Positions 19,309 through 29,129 are shown, counted from the stretch's first letter. The stretch is DNA of 64,000 bases from Maribacter aquivivus (GCF_900142175.1 NZ_FQZX01000003.1:468471-532470), one strand, 5' to 3'. A program made the numbers and translations. Notes: a model not told the origin generated them from the letters alone.

Positions 19309-20079
19309 TTAATTTTTAGCGTCTCCCTTCGCCATATCATAAAATGCTTTATAATCTGGTTGAAACTTTATTTGTAACGATTCTCGTAAGCCGCCATCTT
19401 GTGCAACTGCAACAATTCGCTCACCATTTACCCCAAAATCTTTTATTAAAATACTGGCAATAGCCGTGGCTTGTTGTAGTGCAATGTTCATTTCACCAGT
19501 GATATTTAAACTAGCAATGGTAATTACACTTTCAGGATTTGCATTCGCAACCTTCGCCACATTTTCTATCCACCCAATAGATTCGGTAGACGGATTAACG
19601 CCAACACCGTCAGTAAAGAAATAATCTAGTTTTTCAGAAATAATTACTGATCCATCGGCAACTCCAATTTTTGCATTTTCTCCTAAAACTTGCTTAGCGT
19701 TAGTCAATATAACAACAGCAGTAGAATCATTGCTTGCAACAGCATCTGTAACACCTTTTAGTTGCTTTTCTTTTCGTTCTAAAGCAGCCATGGTTTTATT
19801 AATGTTCTCTGAATTTTGACTAGATAACGCCGCAAAACTATTTAAGTTCTTCATTAATGTTGCGTTGGCATCTTGCAACTCGGTCACTTGAGATTGATAC
19901 TCATTTGAACGTTGGTCTGCTAACTTCTCATTTCTTTGAGATGTACTCACCATTCGTGATATAGAATCTAGTTTATATTTTAATTCTTGATTCTGTTCGA
20001 TCAATTCACTTTTTTTCTGAGCTTGAATAGTATTTAAGCCTAAAAGGAATATAATTGAATAAATAAAAAAACGTTTCAT
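19309..20079 (-). CDS. Secreted coiled-coil protein with degenerate OmpA-like domain
   Basis: 256 residues from the ATG at 20079. This start is chosen because it gives a clean signal peptide (MKRFFIYSIIFLLGLNTIQAQ), whereas an in-frame upstream ATG at 20121 would overlap the preceding gene and bury the signal. A coiled coil (about 22-110) precedes an OmpA C-terminal-like fold. The domain aligns with the lipoprotein at 27161-28015 (shared DS.., VLG, GSVIIS/GVVFVS, and an FY-x-M C-terminal tail), but the peptidoglycan-contact TD and NRRTR motifs are gone and there is no lipidation Cys. It probably no longer binds the cell wall in the standard way. Confidence 0.75.
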   Translation of the reverse strand: MKRFFIYSIIFLLGLNTIQAQKKSELIEQNQELKYKLDSISRMVSTSQRNEKLADQRSNEYQSQVTELQDANATLMKNLNSFAALSSQNSENINKTMAALERKEKQLKGVTDAVASNDSTAVVILTNAKQVLGENAKIGVADGSVIISEKLDYFFTDGVGVNPSTESIGWIENVAKVANANPESVITIASLNITGEMNIALQQATAIASILIKDFGVNGERIVAVAQDGGLRESLQIKFQPDYKAFYDMAKGDAKN

Positions 20080-20104
20080 ATGAATATGCATTAAATAGGT
20101 TAAT

Positions 20105-21667
20105 CTAAATTTTGCCGCCAAGATACGAACAGTCTTTTAATTGTTGAACTCCTGCAAAAGGTACTTTTGCTTTATTATAGCCGTAAGTAGAGGCTAAACT
20201 TTTATTTAGGTCGTTGTCATCTACGTTAACTTGTACATCATCCATTGTAAATTGACTAGGGTGTTCATAGCCTGCAGCATGCGTAATTTCCAAAAATTCT
20301 TTTCTGAACGTATTAAAATATTGCGCTAGTCTGTCTGATTTTAAGGGTACATTAATACCTTTTTGTAACCATTTGCTTTGAGTAGCTATACCTGTTGGGC
20401 AGGTATTGGTATGGCAAACTTGTGCTTGAATACAACCAATACTCATCATTGCTTCGCGAGCAACATTAATACAATCTACACCCATTGCAAATGCCATGGC
20501 GGCTTTTGCTGGGAAACCTAATTTACCTGATCCAATAAATACAATGCGGTCAGTAAGATTCCTATTTAAGAAAACTCTATACAAACTAGAGAATCCGTAA
20601 ACCCATGGTAATGATACGTGATCGGCAAATGATGGGGGAGCAGCACCTGTACCACCTTCACCACCATCTACAGTAATGAAATCTGGACCTTTACCTGTGG
20701 CTACCATTAAATCTGCCAATTCTTCCCACTGATCTAATTTTCCTATAGCACCTTTAATACCAACTGGTAAACCTGTTTCGTTAGCGATATTTTCTATAAG
20801 AGCCATTAACTCCGTTACATTAGAAAATGCTTTGTGTGTCGCTGGGGATAATACATCTTTACCAACTTCAACACCTCTAATTTCCGCAAGCTCTGGAGTA
20901 ATTTTTGCTCCTGGTAAAACTCCACCTTTTCCTGGTTTGGCGCCTTGAGATAATTTTATTTCAATTGCTTTGATACACGGATTGTCCTCAACCAATTTTT
21001 TCATTTTCTCCATGGAGAAGTTACCATCTTCCGTTCTTACACCAAAATAACCGGTACCAAAGTGAAAAACGATATCGCCGCCATGTTTATGGTAAGGTGA
21101 GAGTCCGCCTTCACCTGTATTATGATAAGCTCCTGCTTTTTTCACTCCTTTGTTCATGGCTTCTACAGCTGCGGCTGATAATGAACCAAAACTCATGGCA
21201 GATACATTTACAACACTGCCTGGTCTAAATGGTTTTCTACGGTTGTTGTACTGCCCCATTACTTTTGCACAAGGTATGAAGTTAGGCTCCGCAGCATTTG
21301 GGTGTCCAGCAGGTACTTCGTAACCCATCATTCTGTTTTTGACGAATATATGCTGGTGTGCATATAAATCTCGGTCAGAACCAAACCCTTCGTAATTGTT
21401 CTCTTTCTTCGCAGACGCATAGATCCAACCTCTTTCAATTCTGTTAAAAGGAAGCTCTTCTCTGTTATTAGCAACAAAATATTGACGCATTTCTGGACCA
21501 ATACTTTCTAACCAATAACGCAAGTGCCCTACAACAGGAAAGTTATGTTTTATCGTGTGCCTTTTCTGAATAAAAATATCCCAGATGGCAACTATGAAAA
21601 GAAACAAAAAAATATTCCAAGTCCACCATGGTGGACTTGGAATATTATTTAAGAAATCATTCATCAA
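20105..21667 (-). CDS. FMN-binding glutamate synthase-family protein, membrane-anchored
   Basis: 520 residues. One N-terminal transmembrane helix (about 16-30, WNIFLFLFIVAIWDIFIQ), then a GltB-type FMN barrel with GDGGEGGTGAAP-like glycine motif (TVDGGEGGTGAAPPSF) and the 3Fe-4S cysteine cluster CHTNTCPTG. It lacks the glutamine amidotransferase and C-terminal domains of true GltB, so it is a stand-alone FMN oxidoreductase domain; the reaction is not established for this subfamily. It follows the M20 amidohydrolase by 2 bases, indicating an operon. An ATG one codon later is an equally possible start. Confidence 0.88.
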   Translation of the reverse strand: MMNDFLNNIPSPPWWTWNIFLFLFIVAIWDIFIQKRHTIKHNFPVVGHLRYWLESIGPEMRQYFVANNREELPFNRIERGWIYASAKKENNYEGFGSDRDLYAHQHIFVKNRMMGYEVPAGHPNAAEPNFIPCAKVMGQYNNRRKPFRPGSVVNVSAMSFGSLSAAAVEAMNKGVKKAGAYHNTGEGGLSPYHKHGGDIVFHFGTGYFGVRTEDGNFSMEKMKKLVEDNPCIKAIEIKLSQGAKPGKGGVLPGAKITPELAEIRGVEVGKDVLSPATHKAFSNVTELMALIENIANETGLPVGIKGAIGKLDQWEELADLMVATGKGPDFITVDGGEGGTGAAPPSFADHVSLPWVYGFSSLYRVFLNRNLTDRIVFIGSGKLGFPAKAAMAFAMGVDCINVAREAMMSIGCIQAQVCHTNTCPTGIATQSKWLQKGINVPLKSDRLAQYFNTFRKEFLEITHAAGYEHPSQFTMDDVQVNVDDNDLNKSLASTYGYNKAKVPFAGVQQLKDCSYLGGKI

Positions 21668-21669
21668 AA

Positions 21670-22980
21670 TTATCCTTTTGGTTTAATATCTAAAAGTGGT
21701 GTTTGGTCACTATTTAGGTAATCTAAACTCATTTCTGTTAATGTGCGAACTCCTAAAAGTAATCCGCTATCATCAATCAAAAAATCTGGTGTATGGTGCG
21801 GAAATGATTCTGTTGTTCCAGGGGTCATTCCTCCTAAGAAAAAGAAGAATCCTGGTGCTTCTCTTTGAAAATATGAAAAATCTTCGGCACCGGTTACTGC
21901 TTTTTGAAATTGAACATTTTCATCACCAGCCACTCTTTTAATAGTAGGAAGCATTTGTTCAACTAATTCAGGATTGTTATACGTAATATCTGTAGCATCA
22001 GTAATTACACATGTAGCTTCACCACCGTAGGCTTTGGCAATATCACTAACCATCTCTACCATACGTGCGTTAAGCTTGTCTTTCATTTCATAGTCTAAGG
22101 TTCTAATAGTACCGATCATCTCAGCAGATTCCGGTATTATATTGAAACGCACACCACTTTTAATTTTACCAACAGTAATTACTGCGGCTTCATTTGTTAG
22201 GTCAGTTTCTCTACTGATAATTGTTTGTAGACCGTCAATAATTTTAGCACTAATTAAAATTGGATCAACACCTGACCATGGTTGAGAACCGTGCGATTGT
22301 TTTCCTTTTACATTTATAACAAATTGTTGAGCAGCGGCCATTGTACCACCAGATTTGTAACGAATGACCCCAACTGGAGTTTGAGAATTAATGTGTAATC
22401 CGAAAATTGCATCTACTTTCGGACTGCTCATAACGCCCTCTTTTACCATTAAAAGAGCTCCACCTTCTTCTCCTGGTGGCGGTCCTTCTTCTGCTGGTTG
22501 AAATATAAACTTTACAGTTCCTTTTATCTTATCCTTGTTTTTAGACATTACCTCTGCAACGCCCATTAAAATTGCAGTATGCGTATCATGCCCACAAGCA
22601 TGCATAACACCTACTTTTTCACCCATAAATTCAGAAGTTACGTTAGACTTATATGGTAAATCGTTACGTTCTGTAACAGGTAAGGCATCTATATCTGCTC
22701 TTAATGCTACTACTTTACCAGGTAAATCTCCCTTTAGAAGACCAACTACACCGGTATGCGCAACACCAGTTTGAACTTCAATTCCCAAAGATTTTAAATG
22801 CTTGGCAATTTTTTCTGCTGTTTTGAATTCACGATTCCCTAATTCCGGATTCTGATGAATTTCTCTTCTCCAATCAACTACCTTGCTTTCTATAGCTTTG
22901 TAGTCTTTTTCAAGATTTGGTCCCTGTGCCTGAACGGAAAATCCGAAAAGAACGAGGGCTAATAAACCTAGTTTTCTCAT
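21670..22980 (-). CDS. Secreted M20-family amidohydrolase
   Basis: 436 residues with signal peptide MRKLGLLALVLFGFSVQAQ. The M20D metal-binding motifs are visible: MHACGHDTHTA (about 111-121), AEEGPPPGEEGG (about 162-173) and the dimerisation-domain GSQPWSGVDP. Related enzymes hydrolyse N-acyl or indole-acetyl amino acids, releasing the free amino acid in the periplasm. First gene of the minus-strand operon with the GltB-domain gene. Confidence 0.9.
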   Translation of the reverse strand: MRKLGLLALVLFGFSVQAQGPNLEKDYKAIESKVVDWRREIHQNPELGNREFKTAEKIAKHLKSLGIEVQTGVAHTGVVGLLKGDLPGKVVALRADIDALPVTERNDLPYKSNVTSEFMGEKVGVMHACGHDTHTAILMGVAEVMSKNKDKIKGTVKFIFQPAEEGPPPGEEGGALLMVKEGVMSSPKVDAIFGLHINSQTPVGVIRYKSGGTMAAAQQFVINVKGKQSHGSQPWSGVDPILISAKIIDGLQTIISRETDLTNEAAVITVGKIKSGVRFNIIPESAEMIGTIRTLDYEMKDKLNARMVEMVSDIAKAYGGEATCVITDATDITYNNPELVEQMLPTIKRVAGDENVQFQKAVTGAEDFSYFQREAPGFFFFLGGMTPGTTESFPHHTPDFLIDDSGLLLGVRTLTEMSLDYLNSDQTPLLDIKPKG

Positions 22981-23188
22981 AATCAGTATTTAATATTAAA
23001 TTGTTCTCTATGTTTCAGTGGACCATTTAAGACTCAAACGCATCAACTGGTAATCTCTTTTTGTGGAATTAAAGTTTAAATATATTCAAAATGAAAAGAA
23101 ATACCATCTATTGTTTACAAATCTAAAACACTTCACTTTTACTATCCCTCAATTATGGCTAAATTTACATCACTAAAAGAAAGAAAAT

Positions 23189-25516
23189 TTGAGCTCATTT
23201 ATTGATGAATTGAACGATGCCCAAAAGGCTCCTGTTTTACATAAAGACGGACCTTTAATGGTTATTGCTGGTGCCGGGTCAGGTAAAACCCGTGTACTTA
23301 CATATAGAATTGCACACCTTATGGCACAGGGGGTAGATTCTTTTAATATTTTATCACTGACCTTTACGAACAAGGCAGCTCGTGAAATGAAGGAGCGTAT
23401 AGCGCATATAGTTGGTGCCAGTGAAGCAAAAAATCTGTGGATGGGTACCTTTCACTCGGTATTTGCAAAGCTTTTACGTATAGATGGTAGTAAGTTGGGT
23501 TACCCTGCCAACTTTACTATTTATGATACCCAGGATTCTCAGCGATTATTAGCTTCGATTATTAAAGAAATGGGGCTTGATAAGGATATTTATAAATACA
23601 AGCAGATTCAAAATAGAATTTCTTCTTTTAAGAATAGCTTAATTACTGTAAAAGCTTACCGTAATGATCCAGATTTGGTTGAGCAAGATGCCATGGCTAA
23701 AAAGCCAAGAACAGGTGACATCTATGAGAATTATGTAGATCGTTGTTTTAAGGCCGGTGCTATGGATTTTGATGATTTACTGTTACGTACCAACGAGCTT
23801 TTAACGCGCTACCCGGATGTGTTGGCGAAGTACCAAGATCGATTTAGATATATATTGGTTGATGAGTACCAAGATACAAACCATTCGCAGTACTTGATTG
23901 TAAAGGCGTTGGCCGATCGCTTTCAGAATATATGTGTGGTAGGAGATGATGCGCAAAGTATTTATTCTTTTAGGGGAGCGAACATTAGTAATATTTTGAA
24001 TTTTCAAAAAGATTATGACAATGTAGGGATGTACCGTTTAGAGCAGAATTACCGTTCTACAAGAAACATCGTAAATGCCGCGAATTCCGTAATCGGGAAA
24101 AACCAAAATCAGATTGAAAAAGTAGTTTGGACGGATAATGACGATGGTGCTGCTATAAAAATTCATAGAAGTACTACAGATGCTGAAGAAGGTAGGTTTG
24201 TAGCAAATTCTATTTGGGAACATAGAATGCAACAACAAATGACCAATGGTCAATTTTGTATATTATATAGGACAAACTCCCAATCTAGGGCTATGGAAGA
24301 TGCCTTACGTAAAAGAGATATTCCTTATCGTATTTATGGCGGACTCTCATTTTACCAACGTAAAGAAATTAAAGATGTGTTGTCTTACTTGCGTTTGGTC
24401 ATTAACCCTAAAGATGAAGAAGCTTTAAAAAGGGTGATAAACTTCCCTGCACGGGGAATTGGTGGTACTACTCTTGATAGATTAGTTGTTGCTGCCAATC
24501 ATTATAACCGTTCCATTTTCGAAGTAATGGAAAATATTGACAGAATCGATCTAAAAATCAATTCTGGTACAAAGCGAAAACTTCAAGATTTTGTTACCAT
24601 GATCAAAAGTTTTCAGGTCATGAATGAAACTACAGATGCTTTTGCGTTGTCTGAGTATGTTGCCAAGAAAACGGGTGTTCTTTTAGAGTTTAAAAAGGAT
24701 GGAACTCCTGAAGGTATTGGTAAAATGGAGAACATAGAAGAGCTATTAAATGGTATAAAAGATTTCGTAGAAGGTCAAAGAGAGATTGATGGAGCAACAG
24801 GGAACATTGGTGAATTTTTAGAAGATGTAGCCCTTGCTACAGATTTAGATAATGATACGGGTGATGACGATAGGGTTGCATTGATGACCATTCACTTGGC
24901 AAAGGGGCTAGAGTTTCCGTACGTATATATTGTTGGTATGGAAGAAGACCTTTTTCCATCTGGTATGAGTATGAGTACTAGAAGTGAATTGGAAGAGGAG
25001 CGAAGATTATTTTATGTTGCTTTGACAAGAGCGGAGAAACAGGCATATTTAACCTATACCCAGAATAGATACCGATGGGGTAAATTGATAGATGCAGAAC
25101 CAAGTCGATTCTTAGAAGAGATAGATGAGAAATATGTTGAAAATCTAACTCCGGTAGATGGCGGCTACCGTTATAAGCCACTTATAAACGCAGATATTTT
25201 TGGAGAAGTTGATAAGAGTAGATTGCGTCAAGATAAGCCGGTAAGGGGTACACCACCAATTGTTGGTCAACCTAACACAGGGCAACTTAAAAAATTACGT
25301 AAGCTAAAACCGCAATTATCAGAGCCTGTTGGTAATACCAATACAATTGACCCGAGCCTTACTGTAGGTTCTTTAATTAACCATACCCGTTTTGGTCGTG
25401 GTAAGGTAGTAAAGATTGAAGGTTCAGGTAATGATAGAAAAGCAGAAATAATGTTTGATAAAGGTGATATTAAAAAACTATTGCTACGCTTCGCTAAGTT
25501 AGAGGTATTGGGGTAA
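23189..25516 (+). CDS. UvrD/PcrA-type DNA helicase
   Basis: 775 residues from a TTG start (TTGAGCTCATTT); there is no upstream in-frame ATG, and the protein begins in the usual place (SSFIDELNDAQ). Superfamily 1A motifs: Walker A GAGSGKT at 28-34, motif II VDEYQDTN, motif III GDDAQSIYSFRGA, motif VI VALTRAEK. The C-terminal region ends in a Tudor-like module (VGSLINHTRFGRGKVV) typical of PcrA, which contacts RNA polymerase. It unwinds DNA 3' to 5' in repair and replication. Normal length. Confidence 0.95.
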   Translation: MSSFIDELNDAQKAPVLHKDGPLMVIAGAGSGKTRVLTYRIAHLMAQGVDSFNILSLTFTNKAAREMKERIAHIVGASEAKNLWMGTFHSVFAKLLRIDGSKLGYPANFTIYDTQDSQRLLASIIKEMGLDKDIYKYKQIQNRISSFKNSLITVKAYRNDPDLVEQDAMAKKPRTGDIYENYVDRCFKAGAMDFDDLLLRTNELLTRYPDVLAKYQDRFRYILVDEYQDTNHSQYLIVKALADRFQNICVVGDDAQSIYSFRGANISNILNFQKDYDNVGMYRLEQNYRSTRNIVNAANSVIGKNQNQIEKVVWTDNDDGAAIKIHRSTTDAEEGRFVANSIWEHRMQQQMTNGQFCILYRTNSQSRAMEDALRKRDIPYRIYGGLSFYQRKEIKDVLSYLRLVINPKDEEALKRVINFPARGIGGTTLDRLVVAANHYNRSIFEVMENIDRIDLKINSGTKRKLQDFVTMIKSFQVMNETTDAFALSEYVAKKTGVLLEFKKDGTPEGIGKMENIEELLNGIKDFVEGQREIDGATGNIGEFLEDVALATDLDNDTGDDDRVALMTIHLAKGLEFPYVYIVGMEEDLFPSGMSMSTRSELEEERRLFYVALTRAEKQAYLTYTQNRYRWGKLIDAEPSRFLEEIDEKYVENLTPVDGGYRYKPLINADIFGEVDKSRLRQDKPVRGTPPIVGQPNTGQLKKLRKLKPQLSEPVGNTNTIDPSLTVGSLINHTRFGRGKVVKIEGSGNDRKAEIMFDKGDIKKLLLRFAKLEVLG

Positions 25517-25560
25517 TGTAAAGTTTTTTCGAAAATTCGGCTTAAATTGATAAGGAAAAC

Positions 25561-26451
25561 ATGAGAAAGAACAGCTTGTATTCAGTTTTACTGATAATTT
25601 TCCTTTTTGGTTGTTCAAGTTCTAATATAAAAGAACCAGATTCAACCCAATTGGTAGAGCCGCAATCTGAAGAAATTGAACAGATAGTTAAAGATCCTAA
25701 TGCTAGTGATTATTGGGATAATGCTGTTTTAGTTTGGAGTGATGAATTTGATGGAACGACACTTTCGAACGAAAATTGGTCTTTTGAAACAGGTGATAAC
25801 GGTTGGGGAAATAATGAGCTCCAAAATTATAGACCTGAAGGAAATACTGAAGTTAGTAATGGAACTTTAAAAATTACGGCTAAAATAAATACAGATAATA
25901 CCATTGAAGGAGAATATACATCTGCTCGTTTAAACAGCAAGAAGTCCTTTAAGTTTGGTAGAATGGAAATTAGAGCAAAATTACCTGAACATAAAGGAAG
26001 TGGTACCTGGCCAGCACTTTGGATGCTAGGTAGTAATATAAAGACAGCTGGTTGGCCATTGTGTGGTGAAATTGACATCATGGAATATGTGAGCTTTAAA
26101 CCAAATAAAACTCATTTTACTATTCATAGTAAAGCAAATAACCATACAAATGGTACTGAGGTTACTTCTGGTGCGGTAGTTTTGGAAACAATTGAGGAAG
26201 AATTCCATAATTTTGGAATTTTATGGTCGGCAGAGTACATAAAGTTTTATGTTGACGATATAGAGAATATTCAGTTTATCTTTAAAAGACCAATTAATAG
26301 TACGATAGATAATTGGCCGTTTTCTGATAATTTTTATTTTCTAATGAATATTGCAGTTGGTGGAAATTGGGGAGGTCTTGAAGGTGTTGATCCATTGATT
26401 TTTCCAGCGACCATGGAAGTAGATTATATTAGAGTATACCAAGTAAATTAA
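25561..26451 (+). CDS. GH16 family glucanase lipoprotein (laminarinase-like)
   Basis: 296 residues. Lipoprotein signal with Cys18 (FLFGC), short linker, then a single GH16 domain. The catalytic motif EIDIME lies at 170-175, with Glu170 as nucleophile and Glu175 as acid/base; the Trp-rich cleft is seen in GTWPALWML and GWPLCGE. The extra Met in the EIDIME form is usual for beta-1,3-glucanases, so laminarin, the storage glucan of brown algae and diatoms, is the likely substrate. It is anchored in the outer membrane. It stands between uvrD and the YciO-type gene, not in a polysaccharide utilisation locus. Confidence 0.92.
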   Translation: MRKNSLYSVLLIIFLFGCSSSNIKEPDSTQLVEPQSEEIEQIVKDPNASDYWDNAVLVWSDEFDGTTLSNENWSFETGDNGWGNNELQNYRPEGNTEVSNGTLKITAKINTDNTIEGEYTSARLNSKKSFKFGRMEIRAKLPEHKGSGTWPALWMLGSNIKTAGWPLCGEIDIMEYVSFKPNKTHFTIHSKANNHTNGTEVTSGAVVLETIEEEFHNFGILWSAEYIKFYVDDIENIQFIFKRPINSTIDNWPFSDNFYFLMNIAVGGNWGGLEGVDPLIFPATMEVDYIRVYQVN

Positions 26452-26460
26452 ATAAGACAA

Positions 26461-27084
26461 TTGGCAGAATTTATCAAAATATACGAAGAGAACCCTAGTC
26501 CTAAAGAGATTAAAAGGGTAGTGGAAGTATTGCGTAAAGGTGGCTTGGTAATTTATCCGACCGATACGGTTTACGGTTTAGGTTGTGACATTACAAATAC
26601 CAAGGCATTGGAGAAAATTGCGCGTATAAAAGGGATAAAATTGGCGAAAGCAAATTGGTCTTTTATATGTACAGATTTAAGTAACCTTTCAGATTATGTT
26701 AGGCAAATTGATACTGCTACATTTAAAATATTGAAAAGGGCTTTACCAGGACCTTATACGTTTATTTTGCCCGGTAATAATAATTTACCAAAAGAATTTA
26801 AAAAGAAGAAGACCGTTGGTATTCGTGTTCCAGATAATAGTATTGTTAAGGCTTTAGTTGAAGAATTAGGTAACCCTATAGTTTCAACTTCTATTCATGA
26901 TGATGATGATGTATTAGAGTATACTACTGACCCAGAATTAATTTATGAGAAATGGGATAACTTAGTAGATGTTGTTATAGATGGTGGTTACGGTGGTAAT
27001 GTAGGTTCTACTATTATAGATGTTTCCACGGGTGGTTCACCAGAAGTAATTCGTGGGGGTAAAGGAAGTTTAGATATTATTTAA
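26461..27084 (+). CDS. YrdC/Sua5-fold protein, YciO subfamily
   Basis: 207 residues from TTG at 26461, 9 bases after the GH16 stop. The YrdC fold is clear (GGLVIYPTDTVYGLGCD at about 26-42, PGPYTFILPG, GIRVPDN, STSI). The region after the first motif (ANWSFICTDLS) and IDGGYGG fit YciO rather than the true threonylcarbamoyl-AMP synthase TsaC, whose KRxxxKP pattern is not seen. Often annotated as L-threonylcarbamoyladenylate synthase; activity in t6A tRNA modification should not be assumed. Confidence 0.85.
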   Translation: MAEFIKIYEENPSPKEIKRVVEVLRKGGLVIYPTDTVYGLGCDITNTKALEKIARIKGIKLAKANWSFICTDLSNLSDYVRQIDTATFKILKRALPGPYTFILPGNNNLPKEFKKKKTVGIRVPDNSIVKALVEELGNPIVSTSIHDDDDVLEYTTDPELIYEKWDNLVDVVIDGGYGGNVGSTIIDVSTGGSPEVIRGGKGSLDII

Positions 27085-27114
27085 AAATCTCTTGTCTATA
27101 TTATAAGCATAAAA

Positions 27115-27142
27115 AAAGCGGCTCAATTGAGCCGCTTTAATT
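27115..27142 (-). terminator. Terminator of the OmpA lipoprotein gene
   Basis: Perfect palindrome AAAGCGGCTCAA / TTGAGCCGCTTT at 27115-27138. On the minus strand it is followed by a run of seven T, so it mainly stops the OmpA gene; the T run on the plus side is poor. Confidence 0.75.
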
Positions 27143-27160
27143 TTATATACTAATCAGATA

Positions 27161-28015
27161 TTATTTGTTGATTGCAGGATCTTTCATTCCTTCTTCAATC
27201 ATGCTATAGAACTGATCAATTTTTGGAAGAACAACAATACGAGTTCTTCTGTTTTTAGATTTTTCAGTTGTAGAAATTGGCACATATTCTGATCTACCAG
27301 CAGCAGTCATACGCTTAGGATCTACGTTAAAATCATTTTGAAGTATACGTACAACGGCAGTAGCACGTTTAACACTTAAATCCCAGTTGTCTAATAAAGA
27401 ACCGTTACCTCTGTAAGGTACGTTGTCTGTGTGACCTTCTACTAAGAATTCAAAATCAGGCTTGTTGTTTACAACTTTAGCAACTTTACCTAATACTTCT
27501 TTAGCTCTGCTTGTAACGTTGTAGCTACCGCTGCTAAATAATAATTTGTCTGAAATAGAAACGAAAACAACACCTTTTTCAACGCTGATTTCAATATCCT
27601 CATCATCCAAGTTTCCTAAAACACCTTTTAAGCTCTGTACCAAAGAAAGGTTTACAGAATCTCTACGTGTAATAGCATCATTTAACTTACGAATAGTTAA
27701 ATCTTTTTCTTGTAAGCTCTCTAATGACTTCTCTAAGTTCTCAGCACCTTTGGTAGTCAAAGTTGTTAAGTTACCCATGTTGTTGATCAACTCTTGGTTG
27801 TTTGCCTTTAAAAACGAATTCTGATCTTCTAAAGTTTGAAGTCTAGATGAAGCAGTTGCTTTTTCTTCTAAACAATCATTTAATTTTACTGTCGCTGAAT
27901 TTAATAAATCTTGTGCACTTTTGTGCTTAGCTTCAAGATCTGCGTACTTTTTTGAAGATACACAAGATGAAAGTAAAAGCGTTACTGCAAGACATCCTAA
28001 TAATACTTTTTTCAT
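27161..28015 (-). CDS. OmpA-family peptidoglycan-associated lipoprotein
   Basis: 284 residues. Lipobox LLSSC with Cys18, a long coiled coil (about 20-125), then an OmpA C-terminal domain (about 150-265). Peptidoglycan-contact residues are present: VEGHTDN and NRRTRIVVLP. It links the outer membrane to the cell wall. The gene has its own promoter-like box upstream and a terminator downstream. It is a paralogue of the degenerate protein at 19309-20079, with which it shares the overall coiled-coil/OmpA plan and the C-terminal FY-x-M tail. Confidence 0.92.
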   Translation of the reverse strand: MKKVLLGCLAVTLLLSSCVSSKKYADLEAKHKSAQDLLNSATVKLNDCLEEKATASSRLQTLEDQNSFLKANNQELINNMGNLTTLTTKGAENLEKSLESLQEKDLTIRKLNDAITRRDSVNLSLVQSLKGVLGNLDDEDIEISVEKGVVFVSISDKLLFSSGSYNVTSRAKEVLGKVAKVVNNKPDFEFLVEGHTDNVPYRGNGSLLDNWDLSVKRATAVVRILQNDFNVDPKRMTAAGRSEYVPISTTEKSKNRRTRIVVLPKIDQFYSMIEEGMKDPAINK

Positions 28016-28090
28016 AATTCTATTCTATTATACTAATTTAGTGGTTTACTCAATTTTTCGCATCTATGCGACTTCAAAATTATATAATTA

Positions 28091-28098
28091 CAAAGTTA
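28091..28098 (-). promoter_or_regulatory. Candidate -7 promoter box for the OmpA gene
   Basis: Minus-strand TAACTTTG, an exact TAnnTTTG match, 76 bases before the start codon. The leader it implies contains a short hairpin TCGCAT-CT-ATGCGA at 28058-28071 that could stabilise the message. No -33 TTG seen. Confidence 0.4.
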
Positions 28099-28115
28099 CT
28101 TATATGACATGATAG

Positions 28116-29117
28116 TTAATCTTTTACTAAAATGTTAAAATTGCTTATCCTATGTACGAAGTAAGACCATACTATGGACTTCGTAGCGTAATAATTTCTG
28201 AGAAATTGGGTTTTTTCTCTCTTTTTATACATTTTCCTAAACTGTCTATAAAAGCTTAAGTGTGCCCTAAAAATAGCGAAAAAGTGTTTAAATCTTAACT
28301 GAAAAAGAAATCGTATTGCCGCAATACCATCTAAGAGTAATCTTAAGAAAATAATAATAAAGGCTTTTCTTCTAGGAAGGTTTTTGGTGATAGAAAATAA
28401 TGTGTTTCTGAAATTGAGATATGTTTTTTTCGGGTTCATATTACTTAACGTAGAACCACCCAAGTGGTATACGCTTGATGATCCTACATAAAATATTTTA
28501 TAGCCATGGTTTTTTGCACGCCAGCATAAATCTACTTCTTCTTGATGGGCAAAGTAATCTTCATCGAATCCTTTTAACTCATGAAATACTTCTTTTTTGA
28601 TAAACATACAGGCTCCTGTTGCCCAGAAAATTTCGCGAACATCATCGTATTGACCTTCATCTTTTTCTAAGGTCTGAAAAACTCTGCCTCTGCAAAATGG
28701 GTAACCAAGTTGGTCAATGAAACCACCAGCGGCACCGGCATATTCAAAATGATCTTTTTTCAGTAGATCCAAAATTTTGGGTTGAATAATAGCTGCTTCA
28801 GGTATAGTGGCAAAGGCATCTATAATTGGGGTCAACCAATTAGGAGTTACTTCTACGTCTGAATTAAGTAAACAATAAATATCAGCATCGACATCTACCA
28901 TGGCGTCGTTATAGCCTTTGGCAAATCCGCCGTTTTCTGTATTCTGTATAATTTTTACTGTTGGGTAGTTGGCTTTAACTAATGCCACCGAGCCGTCTGT
29001 TGAAGCATTATCTGCTACGTATATATCTGCATCAGGAGAATAATTGATAACAGAAGGCAAGTACCTTTCTAAAAGCACTTCACCATTCCAGTTTAATATG
29101 ACTACAGCTATCTTCAA
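28116..29117 (-). CDS. Glycosyltransferase family 2
   Basis: 333 residues. GT-A fold with N-terminal VVILNWNGEVLLERYLPS, the Asp motifs DNASTDGS and NSDVEV (metal-binding DxD position at SDV), and the acceptor region HQEEVDLCWRAKNHGY. It resembles rhamnosyltransferase-like GT2 enzymes (dTDP-Rha:polysaccharide type) that work on the cytoplasmic face of the inner membrane. The basic, hydrophobic C-terminus (about 240-300) may dock to the membrane. There are no polysaccharide genes around it. It lies 12 bases after the HsdR-N-like gene on the same strand. Confidence 0.9.
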   Translation of the reverse strand: MKIAVVILNWNGEVLLERYLPSVINYSPDADIYVADNASTDGSVALVKANYPTVKIIQNTENGGFAKGYNDAMVDVDADIYCLLNSDVEVTPNWLTPIIDAFATIPEAAIIQPKILDLLKKDHFEYAGAAGGFIDQLGYPFCRGRVFQTLEKDEGQYDDVREIFWATGACMFIKKEVFHELKGFDEDYFAHQEEVDLCWRAKNHGYKIFYVGSSSVYHLGGSTLSNMNPKKTYLNFRNTLFSITKNLPRRKAFIIIFLRLLLDGIAAIRFLFQLRFKHFFAIFRAHLSFYRQFRKMYKKREKTQFLRNYYATKSIVWSYFVHRISNFNILVKD

Positions 29118-29129
29118 AACGATCGCAAA

